Shown in pieces: positions 16,199 through 24,558 of a DNA stretch of 64,000 nt. A program made the translations under genes and the position numbers. The notes below the pieces were generated by a model that had not been told where the DNA came from, made no database searches, and saw only the letters and a list, made by a program, of their open reading frames with translations. This DNA comes from DATJPD01 sp035506575. GTDB lineage: Bacteria > Pseudomonadota > Alphaproteobacteria > CACIAM-22H2. The stretch is taken from the NCBI GenBank assembly GCA_035506575.1, contig DATJPD010000038.1:1-64000 (forward strand), read 5' to 3'. Within the stretch, counting starts at the first letter, position 1. The number at the start of each line of letters is the position of its first letter.

Positions 16199-17485
16199 AT
16201 GACCGACCGCACATACGTGGTGAACGAACCGGACGCGCAGAACTTCAAGGTGAACCGCGCGAGCCTGGTGGATCCTGATGTCCTGGAAGCCGAGCAGCGC
16301 CGGGTCTTCGACCGCTGCTGGATCTATGTCGGGCATGAGTCGGAGGTGCGCGCCCCCGGCGACTTCCGGACGCGCAACGTGTGCGGCCGCCCGGTCATCT
16401 TCTGCCGCGACAGCAAGAACGCGCTGCGGGTGTTCCTGAACACCTGCCGTCACCGCGGCGCCATCGTCTGCCGCGAGCCCGAGGGCAATGCGAAGTCCTA
16501 TTTCTGCTTCTATCACGGCTGGACCTACAATCGGGACGGGGCACTGGACGGCGTGCCGGGCGAGAGCGCGTATCCGGCGAGCTTCGACAAATGCGAGTAC
16601 GGGCTCGTGGAGCCGCCGCACGTCGGAAGCTATCGCGGCTTCGTGTTCCTCAATTTCGACGAGGACGCGGTGCCGCTCGAGCAGTATCTCGCGGGCGCCA
16701 AGGATTATATCGACCTCATCGTCGACCAGTCGCCGTCCGGCCAGATGGAGATCATCCAGGGCACCCAGGAATACGACATCAAGGCGAACTGGAAGCTCCT
16801 GGTCGAGAACAGCTTCGACGACTATCACCTGCTCACCACGCATTCGACGTGGCTCGACTACATGCGGAACTCGGGCGTGCAGATGAAGCGGCCCGAGCGC
16901 GGGCACCTTCTGCCCTCGCACGGCGTCGCCAAGGCGCTCGGCAACGGACACGCGGTGACCGACAACCAGAATTTCCGCGGCCGCCCCGTCGCCAAATGGA
17001 TTCCCGTCTACCCTGAATCGGCCAAGCCGGTGATCGAGAAGATCCGGGCCGAGCTGGTGGCGCGGCTGGGAGAGGAGCGGGCGCAGCGCGTCGCCGACAC
17101 CAACCGTAACCTGCTCGTGTTCCCGAATTTGTGCCTCAACGACGGCTCGTCCGTAACCGTGCGCACCTTCTATCCGGTGGCGCCCGGCCACATGCGCGTG
17201 CGCGCCTGGGCGCTCGGCCCTAAGGAGGAGACGCCCGAGGCGCGCGCCATCCGGCTCGATGCGTTCCTCACGTTCTATGGGCCGGGCGGATTTGCGACAC
17301 CCGACGACGTCGAGGCTCTCGAATCGGTGCAGGCGGGCATGGCGACCTATCGCGAGGTGCCGTGGTCCCTGGTCAGCCGCGGCATGGGCAAGAACGACGA
17401 GCAGCTCAACACCGACGAGCCGCATTTGCGCGCGTTCTGGATCCAGTGGAACAAGCTGATGACGGCGGCCGGCCATGGCGCGTGA
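16199..17485 (+). CDS. Aromatic-ring-hydroxylating (Rieske) dioxygenase, large subunit
   Basis: 428 residues from the ATG at 16199 (CGGAGG about 11 bp upstream). The Rieske [2Fe-2S] ligands are C83-x-H85 in NTCRHRG and C103-x2-H106 in FCFYHGW. The mononuclear iron site has the bridging Asp207 and H210/H215 in ENSFDDYHLLTTH. The C-terminal catalytic domain has NLCLNDGSSVTVRTFYP. Together with the small subunit it should oxygenate an aromatic or related ring using electrons from a reductase that is not encoded nearby. Overlaps the small-subunit gene by 11 bp. Confidence 0.92.
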   Translation: MTDRTYVVNEPDAQNFKVNRASLVDPDVLEAEQRRVFDRCWIYVGHESEVRAPGDFRTRNVCGRPVIFCRDSKNALRVFLNTCRHRGAIVCREPEGNAKSYFCFYHGWTYNRDGALDGVPGESAYPASFDKCEYGLVEPPHVGSYRGFVFLNFDEDAVPLEQYLAGAKDYIDLIVDQSPSGQMEIIQGTQEYDIKANWKLLVENSFDDYHLLTTHSTWLDYMRNSGVQMKRPERGHLLPSHGVAKALGNGHAVTDNQNFRGRPVAKWIPVYPESAKPVIEKIRAELVARLGEERAQRVADTNRNLLVFPNLCLNDGSSVTVRTFYPVAPGHMRVRAWALGPKEETPEARAIRLDAFLTFYGPGGFATPDDVEALESVQAGMATYREVPWSLVSRGMGKNDEQLNTDEPHLRAFWIQWNKLMTAAGHGA

Positions 17486-17963
17486 GGTCAGCCGGCAGCA
17501 GGTCGAGGACTTCCTCTATCACGAGGCCGCCCTGCTGGATGAATGGCGGCTCGACGAGTGGCTGGCGCTGCTCACCGAGGATGCGCGCTACGAGGTGCCG
17601 TCGAACGACCGGCCGGAGGCGGACCCGGCGAACACGTTGTTCACCATCGCCGACGACATCCGGCGCATCCAGGCGCGGATCACGCGGCTCAAGGACAGGA
17701 ACGCACACGCCGAATATCCGCCCTCGCGCACGCGGCGCATGATCGGCAACGTGCGCATCGTCGACCAATCGGCGGCCGAGCTGCGCGTGGAAGCGAACTT
17801 CGTCGTCTACCGGTTCCGCCGCGAGGAGCGCATCCGCGAATACGTGGGGCGCTACCGCTACCGGCTGCGCGTGACCGACGGCAGCTTCAAGATCGCCAAG
17901 CGCGAGGCCATCTTGGAAGCGCTCGAGCTCGGCTCGCTGGGCTCGGTGAGCTTTATCCTGTGA
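17475..17963 (+). CDS. Aromatic-ring-hydroxylating dioxygenase, small (beta) subunit
   Basis: 162 residues of the ring-hydroxylating beta (SnoaL-like) family: VEDFLYHEAALLDEWRLDEWLALLTEDARYEVP, TRRMIGNVRIV, EANFVVYRFRREERIREYVGRYRYRLR and FKIAKREAIL. This is a structural subunit of an alpha3-beta3 oxygenase. Translationally coupled to the large subunit by an 11-bp overlap. Confidence 0.92.
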   Translation: MAREVSRQQVEDFLYHEAALLDEWRLDEWLALLTEDARYEVPSNDRPEADPANTLFTIADDIRRIQARITRLKDRNAHAEYPPSRTRRMIGNVRIVDQSAAELRVEANFVVYRFRREERIREYVGRYRYRLRVTDGSFKIAKREAILEALELGSLGSVSFIL

Positions 17964-17975
17964 ACGGACGGTGCG

Positions 17976-18006
17976 TTGGCCATACCACGTGTGATTGTGG
18001 TATATT
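17976..18006 (+). promoter_or_regulatory. Promoter with inverted repeat; predicted leaderless transcript
   Basis: TTGGCC (17976-17981) and TATATT (18001-18006) could form a promoter with a 19-bp spacer. Between and over them lies an exact 7-bp inverted repeat, ATACCAC (17982-17988) and GTGGTAT (17997-18003). Transcription would start about 7 bp after the -10, which is at the ATG of the next gene (18013), and no Shine-Dalgarno is present there. Confidence 0.45.
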
Positions 18007-18012
18007 GGTGCC

Positions 18013-18261
18013 ATGAGCGATGCTCCGTCGGGATTCGACCCGAACAACTTCATCCATCAGTATTTGCGACGCCTGGACGAGCGCGCGGTCCGGCTCGAGC
18101 AAAAGGTCGACCGGCTGACGGATGACGTCAAAGAGCTGAAGCTTCGCGTCAGCGGGGTCGAGCAGGCGGTCGCCATCCAAAGCAGCCGCATCGACCGGGT
18201 CGAGCTTCGTCTCGAGCGCATCGAGCGCCGTCTGGACCTCGTCGAGACTCCGTCGCCGTAA
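18013..18261 (+). CDS. Small coiled-coil protein of unknown function
   Basis: 82 residues from ATG 18013. After a short N-terminus (SDAPSGFDPNNFIHQYLRRLDER) nearly all of it is a charged heptad pattern (VRLEQKVDRLTDDVKELKLRV, then RIDRVELRLERIERRLDLVE), predicting one long alpha-helical coiled coil. Such DUF1640/SlyX-like small proteins occur in alphaproteobacteria, but I cannot assign a family. It has its own promoter with an inverted repeat and seems leaderless. Confidence 0.6.
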   Translation: MSDAPSGFDPNNFIHQYLRRLDERAVRLEQKVDRLTDDVKELKLRVSGVEQAVAIQSSRIDRVELRLERIERRLDLVETPSP

Positions 18262-18304
18262 GGATAGAACTCGTGTGCTTGAGCTTCCCTCGAGCGTCCG
18301 TGCG

Positions 18305-18700
18305 TTAGCGATACCAGTCCCACATTTGACGGCACATAGAGGCCCGCTCCGAGACGCTCAGCATTGGGTTGCGGTCCGGGTTAGGCGCTGTCAGATAGGC
18401 GGTTGCTCGTAGCGCGACCCATCCCTCTGATACTTTCGCCGGTAAGTTTCCTGCGGTCTTCGGGTCGCTGTACTCGGGATTGCCAAGCGACAATGTCTTC
18501 GCGCTTTTCTTCTCCGCAAACCAGACGGCCTTGCACACTGCGTACTCGCGAACTACGGCCGTTGGCGCAACTACCTGAACATCAAATCTTTCGTCAGACA
18601 TTTTGGAGAAGCTAGCCACGAGATTTTGCTCGCCCATTTGCTGAGCGTAAACAGGCGCAATGGCTGCCGATATCATGAGCGCGAGCGCGAAAGTCCGCAT
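18305..18700 (-). CDS. Small exported protein of unknown function
   Basis: 131 residues from ATG 18700. A clear signal peptide (MRTFALALMISAAIAPVYAQ, cleavage after VYA) is followed by a mature domain with two cysteines (AVCKAVWFAEK and ASMCRQMWDWY) that could form a disulfide. The segment SEGWVALRATAYLTAP is reminiscent of small CC0125/CC1285-type lipoprotein domains, but I do not assign it. It lies 41 bp after the D-2-hydroxyacid dehydrogenase stop. Confidence 0.6.
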   Translation of the reverse strand: MRTFALALMISAAIAPVYAQQMGEQNLVASFSKMSDERFDVQVVAPTAVVREYAVCKAVWFAEKKSAKTLSLGNPEYSDPKTAGNLPAKVSEGWVALRATAYLTAPNPDRNPMLSVSERASMCRQMWDWYR

Positions 18701-18741
18701 TGACCGGGATGGGTTCCGATCAACCGTGACACCGCGGAGAG

Positions 18742-19710
18742 TCACTCCGCGCCGCCCGGCTGCATGACCCGGATCGGCTTGCCGTCGAGGAATGCCAGGA
18801 TGTCCTCGATCGTGTCGTTGAAGTAGATCTTGTACGTCTCCGCCGTGACGTAGCCGATGTGCGGCGTGAGTACCACGTTGTCGAGCTTACGCAAGGGATG
18901 GTCGGCCGGCAGCGGCTCGTGGCCGTAGACGTCGAGCCCGGCGCCCGCGATCTTCTTCGCCTGCAGGACCTTGAGCAGGGCGTCCTCATCCACCAGAGGC
19001 CCGCGCGAGGTATTGACGAGATAGGCGGTCGGCTTCATCAGGCCGAGCTCGCGGGCGCCGATGATGCCGCGGCTGCGGTCGCTGAGCACGAGGTGGACCG
19101 AGAGGATGTCGGCGGTGCTCATCAGCTCGTCTTTGCTGACGAAGCGGCATCCCGCCGCCTCGGCCTTCGCCGCGGTCATGTTCTGGCTCCAGGCGATGCA
19201 GTGCATCCCGAACGCCTGTGCCACCTTGGCGACGCCGGCGCCGATCTTGCCGAGGCCCATGAGGCCGAGCGTCTTGTCGTGAATGGTATGGCCGATCGTG
19301 GTCTGCCAGCGGCCCTCGCGCATGTTGCGCTCCTCCTGCGGCAGATGCCGCAGCAGGGCCAGGAGCAGCCCCCAGGTGAACTGCACCATCTGCGGCGATG
19401 AGGCGGGGTTGCTCGTGTGGCACACGGTGATGCCGCACTCGTTCGCCGCCGCGACGTCGATCGAGGCATTGCGGGCGCCGGTGGTGATCAGGAGCTTGAG
19501 GTTGGGCAGCTTCTTGAGAAGGTCGCGCTTGAACGGCGTGCGCTCGCGCATGCACGAGATGATCTCGAACGGGGCGAGGCGCTTGGCGACCGCGTCGACC
19601 CCATCGACGTGATCGTTGAACACCGTGATGTCGGCCTTGCCGCGCAGCTTGCTCCAGTCGGCAACCTTCAGCACCACGTTCTGGTAATCGTCCAGAATTG
19701 CAACCTTCAT
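18742..19710 (-). CDS. D-2-hydroxyacid dehydrogenase-family protein
   Basis: 322 residues from ATG 19710. The NAD-binding loop is LGLMGLGKIGAGVAK. The catalytic Arg lies in VNTSRGPLVDEDAL, the Glu in LDVYGHEPLPADHP and the His in VLTPHIGY. It interconverts a 2-oxo acid and a D-2-hydroxy acid with NAD(P)H; the exact substrate is unknown. Downstream of a Bug binding protein by 32 bp, matching uptake and oxidation or reduction of an organic acid. Confidence 0.88.
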   Translation of the reverse strand: MKVAILDDYQNVVLKVADWSKLRGKADITVFNDHVDGVDAVAKRLAPFEIISCMRERTPFKRDLLKKLPNLKLLITTGARNASIDVAAANECGITVCHTSNPASSPQMVQFTWGLLLALLRHLPQEERNMREGRWQTTIGHTIHDKTLGLMGLGKIGAGVAKVAQAFGMHCIAWSQNMTAAKAEAAGCRFVSKDELMSTADILSVHLVLSDRSRGIIGARELGLMKPTAYLVNTSRGPLVDEDALLKVLQAKKIAGAGLDVYGHEPLPADHPLRKLDNVVLTPHIGYVTAETYKIYFNDTIEDILAFLDGKPIRVMQPGGAE

Positions 19711-19742
19711 AGTCTGCCTCGCCTTCGTCTCGTGTCGTGCCG

Positions 19743-20726
19743 TCAATCCAAGGTGACGCCCGCCGCCTTGGCGATGGGGCCCCATTTCTCCGTCTCGGCC
19801 TTCATGTAGGCGGCGAACTCCGCCGGCGAATCGCCGACCGCCGCCGCACCTTGCTTCGCGTACTGTTCCTGCACGCCGGGATCCTTGAGCGCTTCGACCA
19901 CGAGCTGATTGATCTTCTCGACCAGCGGTTTCGGCATCGCGCCCGGCCCGAGGAGCGAGTACCAGTTGTCGGCCAGGACGTTGGGATACCCGGCTTCGGC
20001 CGTGGTCGGCACGTTCGGCAGGGTGGGGGCGCGCTTGGCACTGCCCAGAGCCAGCGGGATCAGCTTGCCGGCCTGGATCTGCGGCAGGAGTACGGGGATG
20101 TCGAGGAACACGACATCGACGTTGCCCGCCAGGAGATCGGCGACGGCGGGGGCAGCACCGGCATAGGGGATGTGCACGATGTCGATGCCAGCCTCGTGCT
20201 TCAGAAGCTCGCCCGCCAGATGCGGCAGGCCGCCGCTGCCGGCCGAGGCGAAGTTGATCTTGCCGGGATGCGCCTTCGCATAGGTGATGAGGTCGGCCAA
20301 GGTGTGGAAGTTGAGCTTCGGGATCGCCACCAGCACTTCCGGCACCTTCGCGACGATCGTGATCGGCGCCAGGTCCTTCGCCGGGTCATAGGTCGGGTTC
20401 TTGGCGATCACCGGGAACACCGTGAGCGATCCCATGCTCGTGAGCACGAGCGTGTAGCCGTCGGGCTGTGCGTGCGCCACGACGGAGACGCCGAGTGTTC
20501 CCGCGGCACCCGCCCGGTTCTCGATCACCATCGTCTGGCCGGTCATCTGCGTGAGCTTGTTGCCGAGCACGCGGGCGAAGAAATCGTTGGGGCCGCCGGG
20601 CGGGAACGGCACGATGATGTGTATGGGCCGCGCCGGGAAGGCCTGGGCGAGGGCCGTCGCAGCGGTGGCGGATGCGGCAAGGACGGCCGCGGCCAGGATA
20701 CATGCCAGGCGAATTATCGATGTCAT
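19743..20726 (-). CDS. Bug-family tripartite tricarboxylate transporter binding protein
   Basis: 327 residues from ATG 20726, with a Sec signal (IIRLACILAAAVLAASATAATALAQ in part). Core blocks are RPIHIIVPFPPGGPNDFFARVLG, AAGTLGVSVVAHAQPDGYT and NFASAGSGGLPHLAGELL-x8-HIPYAGAAPAVADLLAGNV. A periplasmic carboxylate receptor with no TctA/TctB in the window. Sits between the CMD-like gene and the hydroxyacid dehydrogenase on the same strand. Confidence 0.9.
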   Translation of the reverse strand: MTSIIRLACILAAAVLAASATAATALAQAFPARPIHIIVPFPPGGPNDFFARVLGNKLTQMTGQTMVIENRAGAAGTLGVSVVAHAQPDGYTLVLTSMGSLTVFPVIAKNPTYDPAKDLAPITIVAKVPEVLVAIPKLNFHTLADLITYAKAHPGKINFASAGSGGLPHLAGELLKHEAGIDIVHIPYAGAAPAVADLLAGNVDVVFLDIPVLLPQIQAGKLIPLALGSAKRAPTLPNVPTTAEAGYPNVLADNWYSLLGPGAMPKPLVEKINQLVVEALKDPGVQEQYAKQGAAAVGDSPAEFAAYMKAETEKWGPIAKAAGVTLD

Positions 20727-20757
20727 CGTCGCGTTCCCCTCTCGTGATTTTCTTCGG

Positions 20758-21318
20758 TTAGCCGCGGCGCGCCGGCAGCGGCGGGGCCGCCCCTGCGGGC
20801 AGCGGGAGCTCGTGCGCATTCAAGGTCATCGCGACCATCGTGTAGTAGCCCACGAGGGCCGTGAGTTCGACTACGCCGACCGTGCCGAACTTGTCGAGCG
20901 CCTGCTGGTAGGTCGCGGGCGAGACCGCATGGCGCTCGTTCAGCTCGCGGGCGTACTCATACACGGCGCGATCGTCGGCCGCGGAGAAGTCCGGCCGCCG
21001 GCCGGCGCGCACCGCTTCGATGATCTCCGCCGGCAGGCCGCCTTTTTTTGCATGCTGCTCGTGCGCAAACCACTCATACTGGCAATCCATGTGGCGGGCC
21101 GTGACCAGGATCGCGAGCTCGCTGAGCCGCGGCGAGAAGCTGGTCCGATAGCGCAGCACCTCGCCGAGCTGCTGCCACGCATCCGCGAGCGCCGGCTGGT
21201 GCAACAGCGCCAGGAACGGCCCGCGCACGCCGGCGCGCGGACCGGAGGCGATCGCGTCGTAGACGCGGCGCTGATCCGGATTGAGGGTTTCGGGCGTTGG
21301 CAGCGGAATGCGCGGCAT
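20758..21318 (-). CDS. Carboxymuconolactone decarboxylase-family protein
   Basis: 186 residues of the CMD/AhpD-like all-helical family (LNPDQRRVYDAIASGPRAGVRGPF, RLSELAILVTARHMDCQYEWFAHEQHA, AVYEYARELNERHAVSPATYQQAL). The CxxC of AhpD peroxidases is absent; only DCQYEW with a single Cys remains, as in the decarboxylase-like branch. Likely a lactone or peroxide-related activity in ring catabolism. 12 bp from the GST stop. Confidence 0.85.
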   Translation of the reverse strand: MPRIPLPTPETLNPDQRRVYDAIASGPRAGVRGPFLALLHQPALADAWQQLGEVLRYRTSFSPRLSELAILVTARHMDCQYEWFAHEQHAKKGGLPAEIIEAVRAGRRPDFSAADDRAVYEYARELNERHAVSPATYQQALDKFGTVGVVELTALVGYYTMVAMTLNAHELPLPAGAAPPLPARRG

Positions 21319-21330
21319 GGGTTGCTCCGG

Positions 21331-21966
21331 TCAGGTCTTCGGCCGGTTGTCGACCGGGATCGTCGCCTGCATCGACGGCCGCTTGAGGAAGGTCTCGTAC
21401 CACGCCGTGAGCCTGTCGTGGCCCTTGCGCCAGCCGAATTCGGGAAAGCGGAAGTCGATGTAGCCCAAGGCGCACGCGACGCTGACATGGCTGATGTCGA
21501 TCGGCGTCGACGAGAGGACCTCAACGTCACGTTCGAGAGCGGGGATGGCCGTGCGGATCTTGAGCTCGAAGGCGCTGAGGAATTTCGCCGAGCGCTGCGG
21601 TTCGGGCCGAATGCTCTCGTTGCGCCACAGCACGCCTGTTTCCAGCATGCCGGATGCCAGCGCGTGCCGGCTCAGCACGCGCCAGCGGCGCTGCGGATCG
21701 CGCGGGAAGAAGCTTTCGCCCTTGTGCAGGGTGTCGAGATATTCGCAGATCACCACCGAATCGTAGAGGATCTGGCCGTCGTCGGTCTCGAGCGTGGGGA
21801 TGCGGCCGAGCGGGTTGGTGCGCATCAGGTCGAGATGCGGCTCGCCCATCACGACGGTGGTCGGCACCAGCTCGAGCCGGTCGACGAGGCCCATCTCGTG
21901 GGCGCAGACCATCACCTTGCGCACGAACGGCGAGCGCGTCGACCACCGCAACCGCATGACTTGCAT
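21331..21966 (-). CDS. Glutathione S-transferase-family protein
   Basis: 211 residues. The N-terminal thioredoxin-like half (RLRWSTRSPFVRKVMVCAHEMGL, NPLGRIPTLETDDGQILYDSVVICEYLD) is a complete GSH site. The all-helical C-terminal half ends with SVACALGYIDFRFPEFGWR. It could isomerise or conjugate a catabolic intermediate. Precedes the CMD-like gene in the minus-strand run. Confidence 0.85.
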   Translation of the reverse strand: MQVMRLRWSTRSPFVRKVMVCAHEMGLVDRLELVPTTVVMGEPHLDLMRTNPLGRIPTLETDDGQILYDSVVICEYLDTLHKGESFFPRDPQRRWRVLSRHALASGMLETGVLWRNESIRPEPQRSAKFLSAFELKIRTAIPALERDVEVLSSTPIDISHVSVACALGYIDFRFPEFGWRKGHDRLTAWYETFLKRPSMQATIPVDNRPKT

Positions 21967-22039
21967 CCTCCCGCCTGTGTTGCGGGCACGATAAACGCCG
22001 CGGCGCCGTTAGGCAACGCGCCCCGGTCGTCGCGCCCGC

Positions 22040-23374
22040 TCAGCCCGGCAGCAGGACGAGCCCGGCGCGGTCGTGTCCGGCGAGGATCTCGACGCTCTGC
22101 CCGGCGGCCACGCGGATGGGGCGGGGAAAGGTGTGCAGGACCTGCTGCCAGCCGCCCGCCGTCGTCGTCTCCGGCGGGTTGGTGAAGGTCGTCTCGGCGT
22201 CCAGCTCGACGCGCATCCATTGCACGATGCCGACCGCCACGCCATCCGCGCTTGCGCGCAACGGCCGCCGCTCGAGGACGGGTGGATGCGCGGTTGCGGT
22301 CAGGTCGAAGGTGACGAGGTCGTGATCCGCCGACAGGCGCGTCCACGGTGGTGAGAACCCGATGATCGGAAGGCGTGGCGCCGACAGTGCCGTGAAGGCA
22401 GAAAGGTCGAACCCCGAGATCGTGCCGGCGAACGCCATCTCCTCCAGCGCGGCACCGCCGGCGAGGCATCCGACCGCCGTCACGCCCCGCGGAATCACCG
22501 CTGCCCCCGGCTTCACGAGGCGGCTCAGCGCGTCCTCGAACGTCGCGAGAACGCCTTCCGTCAGCACGCTGTTGGACAGGATTTCCGAGACGAGCACATC
22601 CGCCGGCTGATCGAGATCGGCGCCCACGGCGAGGTCGGTCGATTTCTTCGTGACCACCCGGATGCGCTCGCCGAACCCGTTCGTCTCGACGATCTGCCGC
22701 GCGATCGCGGCGATGGGGGCCACCAGCTCGCACGTGACGACGGAGGCCGCCCCGGCGCGTGCCGCCATCATCGACAAGAGGCCGCTGCCCGTGCCGATGT
22801 CGAGCACGCGGGCAGCCGGGCCGTGTGCCGCCACGGCGCGGCGGATGGCGCGCTCGAACGCCTCGTTGCGCGGCGCATCGTTCATCATCGGCACGTGCCA
22901 GGCCGGCACCACGGCGGTCGCTGCCAGGCGCATGCGATGGCGCAGCAGCGGAACGTCCGGCCAGCGGTCGACGGCGCGCAGCAGCACGGTCAGGGCCTCC
23001 TCGGGGCGTCCGGCGTCGGTCAGCGCCACGCCAAGGTTGGCCGCGACGTCGGGGTCGTCAGGCGCGCGGGCGGCCGCGGCGGAAAACGCGTCGACCGCCT
23101 CATCTACCCGGCCCAACCGCAACAGCAGCGAGCCGACGGTCGAGAGCGCCAGCACGTCATCGGGGTGAGCTTGCGCGATGGCCTGCCACCGCGAGAGCGC
23201 GACCTCCAGGCGCCCGTCTTCGTTGGCCAGGGCTGCGAGCAGACGCTCCGCCTCGGCCTTGCGATGGCCGCGCGCGGCGACCTCGAGATAAAGCCGCTCG
23301 GCCTCGGCCAGGCGGCCGTTGTAGTGATGCGAGACCGCCTCGCGGAACAGCTCGGCGACCGGGATCTCCGGCAT
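22040..23374 (-). CDS. TPR protein fused to a PRMT7/9-like methyltransferase
   Basis: 444 residues from ATG 23374. Residues 5-145 are tetratricopeptide-like repeats (AVSHHYNGRLAEAERLYLEV, DDVLALSTVGSLLLRLGRVDEA, DDPDVAANLGVALTDAGRPEEA). Then comes WHVPMMNDAPRNEAFERAI, the N-terminal motif of PRMT7/PRMT9-type arginine methyltransferases. SAM motif I is VLDIGTGSGLLSMMAARAG (190-208), the ribose-binding Glu is E216 and the double-E loop is E264...E273 (SEILSNSVLTEG). A C-terminal beta barrel contains WQQVLHTFPRPIRVAAGQ. The classic THW motif is not obvious. Protein-arginine methylation is possible but unproven; the target is unknown. Confidence 0.8.
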   Translation of the reverse strand: MPEIPVAELFREAVSHHYNGRLAEAERLYLEVAARGHRKAEAERLLAALANEDGRLEVALSRWQAIAQAHPDDVLALSTVGSLLLRLGRVDEAVDAFSAAAARAPDDPDVAANLGVALTDAGRPEEALTVLLRAVDRWPDVPLLRHRMRLAATAVVPAWHVPMMNDAPRNEAFERAIRRAVAAHGPAARVLDIGTGSGLLSMMAARAGAASVVTCELVAPIAAIARQIVETNGFGERIRVVTKKSTDLAVGADLDQPADVLVSEILSNSVLTEGVLATFEDALSRLVKPGAAVIPRGVTAVGCLAGGAALEEMAFAGTISGFDLSAFTALSAPRLPIIGFSPPWTRLSADHDLVTFDLTATAHPPVLERRPLRASADGVAVGIVQWMRVELDAETTFTNPPETTTAGGWQQVLHTFPRPIRVAAGQSVEILAGHDRAGLVLLPG

Positions 23375-23387
23375 CAGCGGCCGCCGT

Positions 23388-24452
23388 TCATCCGAGCGGC
23401 TCGATCGCGAGCTGGCCGGCCAGCTTGTCGAGCGAGCGGCGCAGGGCCGCCGGCATCGGGATGCCGTTCTTCGAGCGGTCCTGGCGCTTGTGGGAGCTCT
23501 GCTCGCCCGGCAACCAGATGCGCTCCACGCCGGGCAGGCGCTTGGCCCCGCGCATGGTGCGCACGACCTCGTCCACGTTGCGCTTGAACGCCGTGACGTC
23601 GCCGAACGCCTCGACCGAGATCGCCATGATCGCCTGGCCGGTGTTCGTCGGCGTCGACTCGTCGTTGTTGAAATCGATGGTGCTGCGGCCCATCGCGGCA
23701 CCGTTCAAGGTGCCGGCGAGAAGACCGAACATCAGCGCGAGGCCGTAGCCCTTGTAGCCGCCGATGGGCGTGAGGAACCCCTCGTCGGCCCTGTTGGGAT
23801 CGGTCAGCGGCTTGCCGTCGCGGCCGATCATCCACCCTTCGGGGATCGTCTCGCCGCGCTGGGCGGCCGTCTTGATCTTGCCGTAGGCCGCAACGGTCGT
23901 CGCCATGTCGAGGATGACCGGCGGCTCGGCCAAAGTCGGGACCGCGATCGCGATGGGGTTGGTCGATAGCAGCATCTCGGCCCCGCCCCATGGCGGCAGG
24001 TGGTTCGCGTTGCCGACGGCGAGATAGAGGCCGATCATGTCATGCTGCAGCGGCATCGACGCATACAGCGAGGCGGGGCCGGCGTGGTTGCTCATCCGGG
24101 CGCCGACCCAGGCGACGCCGGTCTTTTTCGCCTTCTCGATCGCGGCCTCGGCGGCAAAGCGCATGACGAGGTGGCCCATCCCGTTGTCGCCGTCGACGAG
24201 GGCGGTTGAGTCGCGCTCCTCGACGATGCGGATGTTCGGCCTGGTGTTGACGCCGCCGGCCTGGATGCGCCGCACATAGGAGGGCAGGCGGAACACGCCG
24301 TGCCCGTCGGAGCCGTTGAGATCGGCGCGCACCATGAGCTCGGCGACGGCGGCGGCGTCCTCGGCCGGCAGGCCTGCCTTTTCGAAGGCGGTCGCCATGA
24401 ATGTCTGCAGCCGGGCGGCCGCAACGCGTGTGGTGTCTTGGTCGAGAGTCAT
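23388..24452 (-). CDS. Ldh-family (malate/sulfolactate/ureidoglycolate-type) dehydrogenase
   Basis: 354 residues from ATG 24452. The Ldh_2 family blocks are SDGHGVFRLPSYVRRIQAGG, ALVDGDNGMGHLVMRFA, VGARMSNHAGPASLYA, LSTNPIAIAVP and FLTPIGGYKGYGLALM. These enzymes oxidise 2-hydroxy acids with NAD(P)+ without a Rossmann fold. Substrate unknown. First gene of the minus-strand run and divergent, over 106 bp, from the Gfo/Idh operon. Confidence 0.9.
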   Translation of the reverse strand: MTLDQDTTRVAAARLQTFMATAFEKAGLPAEDAAAVAELMVRADLNGSDGHGVFRLPSYVRRIQAGGVNTRPNIRIVEERDSTALVDGDNGMGHLVMRFAAEAAIEKAKKTGVAWVGARMSNHAGPASLYASMPLQHDMIGLYLAVGNANHLPPWGGAEMLLSTNPIAIAVPTLAEPPVILDMATTVAAYGKIKTAAQRGETIPEGWMIGRDGKPLTDPNRADEGFLTPIGGYKGYGLALMFGLLAGTLNGAAMGRSTIDFNNDESTPTNTGQAIMAISVEAFGDVTAFKRNVDEVVRTMRGAKRLPGVERIWLPGEQSSHKRQDRSKNGIPMPAALRRSLDKLAGQLAIEPLG

Positions 24453-24558
24453 GCCGTCGCCTCCGCGGTACGTCGGTTCGCGCAATTCCCGTTCTTGTAT
24501 CACAGACGGCGAGTTTGTAGCTTGAGGCCGTGTCTTTGCGAACAACCAGGAGACGCGG

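Noticed and set aside
16076..17476. 466-codon minus-strand frame over the Rieske large subunit
   Set aside because: Shadow of a well-supported gene; no domain and His/Val/Arg-rich shadow composition.
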